Both the position numbers and the translations under genes were made by a program. Positions 1 to 5,141 of a stretch of 7,450 nucleotides of DNA are shown here, piece by piece (the stretch's first letter is position 1; each line of letters begins with the position of its first letter). Source of the stretch: Chloroflexota bacterium (GTDB taxonomy: Bacteria > Chloroflexota > Limnocylindria > Limnocylindrales > CSP1-4); the NCBI GenBank assembly GCA_021789355.1, contig JAJYJR010000283.1, positions 1-7,450 on the forward strand, in the 5' to 3' direction. The notes under the pieces were generated by a model, which saw only the letters and a list, made by a program, of their open reading frames with translations, did no database searches and was not told where the DNA came from.

Positions 1-38
1 GAGGTGTCGATCCGGTCGAGGCTGTGCGATGATCGCAT
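1..38 (-). CDS. Start of an IS1380-family transposase (partial)
   Basis: Only the first 12 codons are inside the window. Reading the minus strand from the ATG at 38 gives MRSSHSLDRIDT. From memory, IS1380-family DDE transposases of high-GC bacteria begin with a short Met-x-x-Ser-His-Ser-Leu-Asp-Arg stretch before a Phe-Asp-Asp motif, and this fragment fits the first half of that. A GGAG sits ten bases before the ATG. If right, the enzyme would cut and join the ends of its own insertion sequence, and the element would extend off the left edge. Twelve residues is little evidence, so the family call is tentative. The other frames over these bases show nothing better. Confidence 0.42.
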   Translation of the reverse strand, partial: MRSSHSLDRIDT

Positions 39-240
39 CTGTCGGGTGCTCCGCTGCAACGGGTCCGATGGGCTTCTCAACGCCATCTTCCCTGTTCAGC
101 GGGCGCCCGATTCCTCGTTTCAGCAGCTCCTCACGCCGCGCCGATCGGTGGATCCGGGGTAAGCGCCGGTGCAGCCGGTGGTAAGCGGGCGGTGATCTGG
201 CGACCGCGAACTTCGCCCGACGCGCCACCGCGGGTGCCAC
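39..240. other. Gene-poor boundary zone between the IS-like start and the DUF3987 relic
   Basis: No convincing gene is seen in these 202 bases. The minus-strand frame of the DUF3987 relic stays open to base 1, but beyond about 240 it turns Arg-, His- and Pro-rich and no longer resembles the end of that family. The other two minus-strand frames close near 125-136. If the transposase call at 1-38 is right, one end of the insertion sequence, including its terminal inverted repeat, should lie here and may have cut off the end of the DUF3987 gene. The exact junction cannot be placed because the other end of the element is outside the window. Confidence 0.4.
146..187. repeat. Tandem imperfect direct repeat, two units of 20-21 bp
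   Basis: Bases 146-165 and 167-187 read as two near copies separated by one base. Both start CGGTG and end GGTAAGCG, with a variable centre containing CCG. About 17 of 21 aligned positions agree. Only two units are seen, so this could be an iteron-like or protein-binding repeat, part of an insertion-sequence end, or a local duplication. Confidence 0.5.
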
Positions 241-1307
241 CCAAGCTGGCACGAGCTGGCGAACCCAGCCGTGGTCGCCGAGGACGGCGAGTCCTGCGGC
301 GAGCCGCTCTACGGTCGCGAACATCGTCTGCCCTCGGAGGGCACGGAACGCCTCGCGCTGCGTGAACGTGGCCTGATGGGTGGCCACGATCCAGCGCCCG
401 ATCCGACGCGCCGCTTCGAGGCGCGGGTCGGCGCCCATCAGATCGAATGCGGCGACTGCGTGATCGATGACGTAGTTCCCAACCTCGAGCGCGGCGGCCA
501 TCGTGGGAGCGCTGATGGCCGTGTCCCAGCCCGACGTGAACGTCTCGGCCAGGTGCAGTAGACCGGCGATCCGCACCACGGCGCCATCGAGCTTCGAGGA
601 CCAGCCCTGGATATGGCCGACGTCCGCGTCTGGCCGTCGGCGGGGCTCGATCTCCGCCCTTTCAGCCTCGAAGAGAGCCGAGGCCTCACTCCCGAGATGA
701 AGTGTCACCGGCTCGGCGAGCCGATCGAACGACGCGGCGAAGGTGCGGAGCGACGTGTCGTAACGCTGGCGGACGCCCTCGGGCACGGGCGGGGTTCCCG
801 TCTTCCGGTATCCGACCATGCCGCCTGGGATCGAGTAGAGGAACCTGTCAAGGAGCCACGACCGGCGAAGTCGCTCACACGCGCGGCCTTGGCGAGCACG
901 TACGGTTGAACGGCCAGGCCGATTGTCAGTGCGGGTCGGTCAACGAACTCCGGTGGACGTCCACGTCGATCGACCCGAATGGGGTCTCCGGCGTGGCCGG
1001 AAAGGTAGACGTCGAGGTTCGGGTTGCCGGAGGAATAGCGACCGGCCATGATGTCGAAGATCCCGCCCTCCGCCGACAGCACCGCCATGCGGCCCCGGTT
1101 CTCGTGGAGCAGCGACGCGAGCTTCTCGGGCGTGACATCGGCCGTGAACAATCGCGGTGGAGCGGCGACGTCGAGCGTCACCATGGCGGACCTGTGCGAC
1201 GCCGACGAGGAGTCGGGCGGGTCAGCGCGGAGCTCCTCGAGGACGCCGGCGATGATCAGCCTGGCGCCGAGAGCCTGAATCCTCGGGTCGGCCTGTTTGA
1301 CTCGCAT
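241..1307 (-). pseudogene. DUF3987 (YfjI-type) protein, N-terminally truncated and frameshifted
   Basis: The first part runs from the ATG at 1307 to about 855. It carries DUF3987 landmarks: a DVTPEKLASLL stretch (residues 57-67), VLSAEGGIFDIMAGRYS (76-92), and PALTIGLAVQPYVL (125-138). Near 850-857 the homologous text moves to the next frame, where it reads DRFLYSIPGGMVGYRKTG and then helical sequence including GWSSKLDGAVVRIAGLLHLA. One extra base in the GGCTCC stretch would restore a single frame. Family members are larger, with a Walker-A-bearing half first, often behind a primase-polymerase domain. That half is absent, since an in-frame stop lies 39 bases upstream of the ATG. DUF3987 proteins are typical of phages, plasmids and integrative elements and are thought to serve replication. 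Recognisable homology ends near 241. A sequencing error could explain the frameshift but not the missing N-terminus. Confidence 0.8.
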
Positions 1308-1348
1308 GACGAAAGGATCGCTAGGGTCTCGCTGGCGGTTACGTCAGC

Positions 1349-1366
1349 GAACGCGTCGACGCGTTC
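1349..1366. repeat. Perfect 18-bp palindrome
   Basis: The bases GAACGCGTCGACGCGTTC are identical on both strands. The palindrome overlaps the TGA stop (1367-1365) of the upstream minus-strand gene and lies about 40 bases before the ATG of the DUF3987 relic. With no unpaired loop it is less like a terminator and more like a dimeric-protein operator, although as RNA it could form a short hairpin. Confidence 0.75.
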
Positions 1367-1937
1367 AGTGTCCCCGCTTCGGCCAGTTGCGCTCGATGCG
1401 GCGCTGTTCCGGGATGAAGTCGGGGTCCCAACCGAGCGTTTCACGGAGGCGCGCCAGGGCCGGGTGATCATGGCCAGCCATGGCGTCGAGGAGGCGCTTC
1501 GGGGTAAGGGAGAGGTCTCGCGCCGCGAGTTCGGCGAGAGCCTGGCGCAGCTGGGCGGTCTCCGCGGGCGTCCGTCGCGGGTATCCGCTGGCGTACGGGG
1601 CCGGGATCGAGGCCACCCCGAGTTCGCTGACGATATCCTCAGCGATGGCGTCGAGCGCGGCGTGGAAGCGGGCGCTGCGGCCATGTCGGCTCACGTGGAT
1701 GACAATGTGGCCGAGCGCCGCTTCTTCCGCGTCGACGGAGCCGGGCGGCAGGACGCTGAGACCGGCCACGATGTCGGTGGGCGGCCAGGCCCAGTCGACG
1801 TCAAGTAGCGCCAAAGCCAGCGAGCCGTGGCCGGAAGAACGTCGACACCCACCACGCCGCAGCTGCGCTACTGCGCCCATGCGCCCGGACGGCAACACCA
1901 TTCTTCGATCGTGCGCACGGACAGCGGCCCGAGGCAC
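1365..1937 (-). CDS. Hypothetical protein, unrecognised
   Basis: I do not recognise the family. The frame ends at a TGA at 1367-1365. Its C-terminal 140 residues look like a real protein: regular helices, hydrophobic spacing (for example LDAIAEDIVSEL), a basic tail ending NWPKRGH, and GC-rich third positions. The first 40 or so residues, from the GTG at 1937, are Arg- and Gly-rich and overlie the presumed promoter region of the divergent gene, so the true start is probably further in. In-frame choices are ATGs near 1901 and 1880 and a GTG at 1769. None has a clear ribosome binding site. No membrane segment or signal peptide is seen. It lies upstream of the DUF3987 relic on the same strand and may belong to the same mobile remnant, or may itself be a fragment. 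Confidence 0.5.
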   Translation of the reverse strand: MPRAAVRAHDRRMVLPSGRMGAVAQLRRGGCRRSSGHGSLALALLDVDWAWPPTDIVAGLSVLPPGSVDAEEAALGHIVIHVSRHGRSARFHAALDAIAEDIVSELGVASIPAPYASGYPRRTPAETAQLRQALAELAARDLSLTPKRLLDAMAGHDHPALARLRETLGWDPDFIPEQRRIERNWPKRGH

Positions 1938-1955
1938 AGATCAGGGCGGAATCGC

Positions 1956-1961
1956 TATGCT
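1956..1961 (+). promoter_or_regulatory. Probable -10 element of a leaderless promoter
   Basis: TATGCT lies six bases before the in-frame GTG at 1968. This spacing places the transcription start at or next to the start codon, as in actinobacterial leaderless genes. No convincing -35 is visible about 17 bases upstream. A 10-bp perfect palindrome, CGTGCGCACG (1910-1919), lies further upstream. Confidence 0.45.
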
Positions 1962-1967
1962 CGGCTG

Positions 1968-2765
1968 GTGGCACGACGAGGCTCTGGGCCCGCCGGCGCG
2001 GTGCGATCCACTGACGAGGACGCCGCTCTGCAGGGCCTTCTTACCTACCTTCAAGGCAGAGGTGAGCGGGCTGAGCTTCTCCGTCGTCCGGACCGCCTCG
2101 GCGGGCACGAGCCTGCGGTGGACGCGGAGATCCTCGTCAACGGGAAGATCATTGCCGTCGAGATCACGCGGCTGACCCGCGGGCCACGGGAGCACCGAGA
2201 GATCGCCAAGCTGCAGCGGGCCGTGCAGGCTCGGCTCGACCCCCTTGCGCGCGAGATGCGCGCGGGCCAAGTGGTGATCTCGGCGGACTTTCGCCGTCTG
2301 CCGCCGAGGAGAGAGATCGCCGACGCGCTCGCACCGCTCACAGATGAGATCGCAGGAGCAATGCGCGGGCTCCCTTCGGAGCCGACAGGCAGGACCGACA
2401 TTGCAGTCCCCGTCAACGTCGACTTCGTGCGCTTCCTCGAGGTCGTGCAGTTCCCCGCGGAGCGACACCGCGTCAGCTGGGTCGCCGGCTCCGACGAATG
2501 GGGAGGCTTGGTCGACCCGATGGCCGACGAGTTCGTGGAGCACCTGCTGGTGACCAAACCCAAGCAGACCGCCGGCTACGAGGAGGGCTGGATCGTCGTG
2601 GTCGATTGGTCCGCCCTCGTCGATGCCGACAACCTGCGCCGCGCACTCGCACACCGCCTGGCCGGCATCCCTCCGAACTGGACGCGGGTGTACTTCCTGC
2701 CCTCAACAAGTGGTGCACCAGTTGAGGAGATCTCGGTCGCGCAGATCCGAGAGGAACGCTGCTGA
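1968..2765 (+). CDS. Hypothetical protein with a PD-(D/E)XK-like core, next to the OLD gene
   Basis: From GTG 1968 this is a 265-aa soluble protein of no family I can name. Residues 14-32 form an N-terminal helix. Residues 50-68 read AVDAEILVNGKIIAVEITR, that is Asp52, a beta hairpin with an Asn-Gly turn, then Glu65-Ile-Thr67. The layout resembles PD-(D/E)XK nucleases (Asp, then Glu-x-Lys on the next strand) but with Thr in place of the Lys, so catalysis is uncertain. A helical, charged middle follows. Near the end a strand reading WIVVVDWSALVD leads into a helix and a last strand with RVYFLP. GTG 1968 is preferred because of the -10 hexamer just before it. GTG 2001 (254 aa) is the alternative, and neither has a clear Shine-Dalgarno. 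The gene ends 127 bases before the OLD gene, in the same direction. A nuclease or partner role is inferred from context. Confidence 0.8.
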   Translation: MARRGSGPAGAVRSTDEDAALQGLLTYLQGRGERAELLRRPDRLGGHEPAVDAEILVNGKIIAVEITRLTRGPREHREIAKLQRAVQARLDPLAREMRAGQVVISADFRRLPPRREIADALAPLTDEIAGAMRGLPSEPTGRTDIAVPVNVDFVRFLEVVQFPAERHRVSWVAGSDEWGGLVDPMADEFVEHLLVTKPKQTAGYEEGWIVVVDWSALVDADNLRRALAHRLAGIPPNWTRVYFLPSTSGAPVEEISVAQIREERC

Positions 2766-2774
2766 GTAGCCGGG

Positions 2775-2809
2775 CTGCCCTAGTCCTGACCGCCGCGAAT
2801 CGAGGGCAG
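2775..2809 (+). other. 7-bp inverted repeat after the hypothetical gene
   Basis: CTGCCCT (2775-2781) and AGGGCAG (2803-2809) can pair around a 21-base loop just after the stop at 2765. There is no T-run and the loop is long, so calling it a terminator would be weak. Confidence 0.3.
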
Positions 2810-2827
2810 AGTCCGGGGAGCACACGA

Positions 2828-2845
2828 CGCGCGGATCGTCGCGCG
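2828..2845 (+). other. GC hairpin upstream of the OLD gene
   Basis: CGCGCG (2828-2833) and CGCGCG (2840-2845) flank the six-base loop GATCGT. The hairpin lies about 35 bases before the proposed -10 element of the OLD gene. It could act as a terminator for the preceding gene or as a protein-binding site, although low-complexity CG runs also form such hairpins by chance. Confidence 0.35.
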
Positions 2846-2878
2846 CGACCGTCGTCCGCAAGGGCGCGATGCGCCTGC

Positions 2879-2884
2879 TACCGT
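2879..2884 (+). promoter_or_regulatory. Probable -10 element of a leaderless promoter for the OLD gene
   Basis: TACCGT lies eight bases before the ATG at 2893 and fits TAnnnT. This gives the OLD gene its own near-leaderless start instead of pure dependence on read-through. The -35 region is not convincing. The hexamer lies inside the longer frame from ATG 2869, which argues against that upstream start. Confidence 0.42.
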
Positions 2885-2892
2885 GGTCGTAC

Positions 2893-4950
2893 ATGCGGCT
2901 GACGACGATCCAAGCGACAGACCTCTTCTCGTTCGAGGAGCTGTCTCTCACGGTGGGACCGCAGTTGACCGTCATGGTCGGCCCAAATGGCGCGGGGAAA
3001 ACAAACGTCATCCGGGCGCTCCAACTCGTCCGCATCGCCGTCGCGTTTGCCGCTGAGCAAAGCCAGGCTGCTCTACAGCGGTTGGCGGTGTTCGCCGCCG
3101 CCAAACGAGCGGGCGCCGCCCCTGGCGATGGCGCGTCGGTGACGATCGGTATCGAGTTTGACTCTGCCGATGAGCGTCGCCTCATTGGCGGGTTCGTCCG
3201 GGCAGCGGTGGTGAGTGGCCTCGCGCGCGAGGCGGCGACTCGGCAGGTGACGGCCCAGGTGCTGCGGTGGATCAACGAGCAGATTACCGATGACACACTG
3301 GCGCCCTTGATGTCCGGCGAGATTGTCGTGGACTTCCCAAGGTACGCGGACGATCGATGGGAGGTGGCGTACCGGTTCGCGGTCGATCAGACCACCTACG
3401 TGGTCGACCTGACCGGAGGCCTCGGGGGGATCCGCCTCGCGCGGGATGATCGGCGCGATGGGCTCCGGTCCGCGGCGATCGGCTCCCGCGTCGGCCTGCG
3501 TGCCGACGCTGTCGATGAGACCCAGCCCTTCGGGCTCGCGCGAGCGCTTCCCGAAGCCGGCGAATTTACCGGACTCTCCGTTGACCCCTACCCGGCTCAG
3601 CCTTTACCGGACGCTTTGTATCGGTTCTACGCGTCGGTCGGGGCGGGCACACCCAGCCGGGGGGCCCGGATGTACGGGTTCGCGTCCACGCTCGATCCCA
3701 TTGTCCGACGAGGCGTCGCGATCCTCTCGGAGACCCGCCTGCCGCCGCGGGCCACCTTTCCCGCGGCGGCCGAGACCGACGACGACCGATCCTGGCTCCC
3801 GCTTCGTCTGTTTGAGCTGAAGAACGGCGATGCAGACGCGAGGCGGCGTTTCGAGGCCGTGCGAGCCATGTATGCCGAACTCGTCGGCGGACCGACCTTC
3901 GATCTCGCTGCGGCGCATGAACCACCGGGAGAGCAGTCTGGCGACTCGGCGCTGCGGATCAACTTGATCTTGCCCGGGGGCACGCGCGACATTCCGATCG
4001 AGTTCGGCGGCATGGGCGCCTGGGAGGCCGTCGCGCTGAGCTCCGTGCTCGCTGACCGCAGGAACCGTGTGGTGGTTCTGGATGAGCCTGCCGTGAACCT
4101 GCATCCCGTCGCCCAGCGTCGGTTGCTGAACCGGCTGTTGCAGACTGAGGCGGAACAGTCAATCGTGGTGACGCACTCGCCGTATCTCGTTCCGGCCGGG
4201 AGTCGGGCCCAACTCGCCCAGATCGTTCGGATCGACCGAACGGCGGAGATATCTCGTGTTCATCGCCTTGAGCCGGACGTGGAGGGGGCCCGATCAACCT
4301 GGGTGAAGGAGCTTGCTGACTCAGCCGATGCGCGGGCCATGCTGTTCGCCGCCGGGGCGATCCTGCTCGAGGGAGACACGGAGCTGGGAGCGCTGGCGGT
4401 CTGGTTCAGCCGCTGTGCCATCGCTCAACGGTGCGGCAGCCCCGAGCAGCTGAACGTCAGTCTCGTGAACGTCGGCGGCGATCGCAACTTCCGCACATTC
4501 ATCGAGATCTGCCGGCACTTCAGCATCCCGTGGGCGGCCATCTGTGACGGCGCGGCCCTGGACTCCTCACGCGCAAAGACCGAGCAGGTCCTGCGGCAAC
4601 TCGTCGCCGCAGGAGCCGGCGACGAGGGCCTGGTCTCGTGGCTGCACGACACCTCTGCGGCGACCTTCGCAGAGACCCGCAACCAGGCCGAGCAACGGGG
4701 CATCTTTACGCTGGCCGGCGGACCGGTGAAAGGCGAGGAAAGCTTCGAAGCGTTTCTCAGGCCGATCGCTCGCCACGCGCTTGAAGAGGCGCGGCAGGCC
4801 GAGCCGGACAGCAAGCCCCGTCAGGGACGCCGGCTTGCCGAACAGATCGATTGCCCACGGGAGGTCGACGAGCTGTACGCGAAGCTGGTGTACCGACTTG
4901 GCGTCTGCGATCGGGAGGCGCCGATGTCGGCTGGCCCAGCTGCCCTCTGA
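2893..4950 (+). CDS. OLD-family ATPase-TOPRIM nuclease (probable defence protein)
   Basis: This 685-aa protein joins an ABC/SMC-type ATPase to a TOPRIM domain, as in OLD (overcoming lysogenization defect) nucleases and Gabija GajA, which cut or sense foreign DNA. Walker A is GPNGAGKTN (residues 30-38). A long, partly helical insertion follows. The ABC signature-like FGGMGAWE is at 371-378, Walker B VVVLDEP ends at 397-399, and the switch His is in THSP (427-430). The TOPRIM spans about 485-625, with LLEGDTE (Glu493), CDGA (Asp552) and a late acidic stretch GEESFEAF (from 614). The second Asp of the usual D-x-D is Ala554. ATG 2893 is chosen because its product begins MRLTTIQATDLFSF, the normal first strand of the fold. 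ATG 2869 would add eight residues behind a weak AAGGG. No UvrD-like helicase follows, so this is not a standard Gabija pair. The gap to the next gene is 191 bases. Confidence 0.92.
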   Translation: MRLTTIQATDLFSFEELSLTVGPQLTVMVGPNGAGKTNVIRALQLVRIAVAFAAEQSQAALQRLAVFAAAKRAGAAPGDGASVTIGIEFDSADERRLIGGFVRAAVVSGLAREAATRQVTAQVLRWINEQITDDTLAPLMSGEIVVDFPRYADDRWEVAYRFAVDQTTYVVDLTGGLGGIRLARDDRRDGLRSAAIGSRVGLRADAVDETQPFGLARALPEAGEFTGLSVDPYPAQPLPDALYRFYASVGAGTPSRGARMYGFASTLDPIVRRGVAILSETRLPPRATFPAAAETDDDRSWLPLRLFELKNGDADARRRFEAVRAMYAELVGGPTFDLAAAHEPPGEQSGDSALRINLILPGGTRDIPIEFGGMGAWEAVALSSVLADRRNRVVVLDEPAVNLHPVAQRRLLNRLLQTEAEQSIVVTHSPYLVPAGSRAQLAQIVRIDRTAEISRVHRLEPDVEGARSTWVKELADSADARAMLFAAGAILLEGDTELGALAVWFSRCAIAQRCGSPEQLNVSLVNVGGDRNFRTFIEICRHFSIPWAAICDGAALDSSRAKTEQVLRQLVAAGAGDEGLVSWLHDTSAATFAETRNQAEQRGIFTLAGGPVKGEESFEAFLRPIARHALEEARQAEPDSKPRQGRRLAEQIDCPREVDELYAKLVYRLGVCDREAPMSAGPAAL

Positions 4951-5021
4951 CACGACGGCCGCCTGGTCGCAGCCGGACAGCCGCCTGAGTGAGGCACGAT
5001 GTGGTGATGGTGTAGGTTGGC

Positions 5022-5038
5022 GCGCCCGGTTCGGGCGC
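5022..5038 (+). terminator. Tight GC hairpin, likely terminator of the OLD gene
   Basis: GCGCCCG (5022-5028) and CGGGCGC (5032-5038) pair perfectly around a three-base loop, about 70 bases after the OLD stop. There is no T-run, as is common for hairpin terminators in high-GC organisms. The 3' arm and loop overlap an alternative pairing, GGTTCG (5028-5033) with CGAACC (5053-5058), extended by CGC/GCG, so the two structures exclude each other. Confidence 0.5.
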
Positions 5039-5060
5039 TGCCCTCCGAGGCGCGAACCTG

Positions 5061-5083
5061 GGCTGACGGATCGGCAGTCAGCC
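5061..5083. promoter_or_regulatory. Inverted repeat, possible operator before the restriction-modification gene
   Basis: GGCTGAC (5061-5067) and GTCAGCC (5077-5083) are perfect inverted 7-mers with a nine-base centre. The right arm covers the place where a -35 would lie for the TACACT hexamer at 5099. This suits a repressor or autoregulatory site, but an RNA hairpin is equally possible. Confidence 0.45.
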
Positions 5084-5098
5084 GCCGCGCATGGTCGG

Positions 5099-5104
5099 TA
5101 CACT
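5099..5104 (+). promoter_or_regulatory. Possible -10 element for the restriction-modification gene
   Basis: TACACT fits the TAnnnT consensus and would give a leader of about 30 bases that includes the ribosome binding site at 5127. No good -35 is present; its expected position falls in the inverted repeat ending at 5083. Confidence 0.4.
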
Positions 5105-5126
5105 CGCCCTTAGGAACCCACCTGCC

Positions 5127-5133
5127 AGGAGGG
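5127..5133 (+). promoter_or_regulatory. Ribosome binding site fixing the GTG start at 5142
   Basis: AGGAGGG is a near-perfect Shine-Dalgarno, with eight bases between it and GTG 5142. It is the only strong ribosome binding site seen in the window and settles the start of the large restriction-modification gene. Confidence 0.8.
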
Positions 5134-5141
5134 ACGGCGGA

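Noticed and set aside
850..857. Programmed ribosomal frameshift in the DUF3987 gene
   Set aside because: No slippery heptamer or obvious downstream structure is seen, and the gene also lacks its N-terminal half. A mutation or a sequencing error is simpler.
702..1808. 368-codon open frame on the plus strand
   Set aside because: It is antisense to the DUF3987 relic and to the unrecognised minus-strand gene. The minus strand shows family motifs; this frame is Arg/Gly/Val-rich with none.
1827..1967. Upstream extension of the nuclease-like gene to an ATG at 1827
   Set aside because: The added 47 residues are Arg-, Ser- and His-rich with no structure, cover the divergent promoter region, and would place the TATGCT hexamer inside the gene.
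1941..2654. 237-codon minus-strand frame
   Set aside because: It is a mirror of the nuclease-like gene, rich in His, Asp and Gly and without recognisable motifs.
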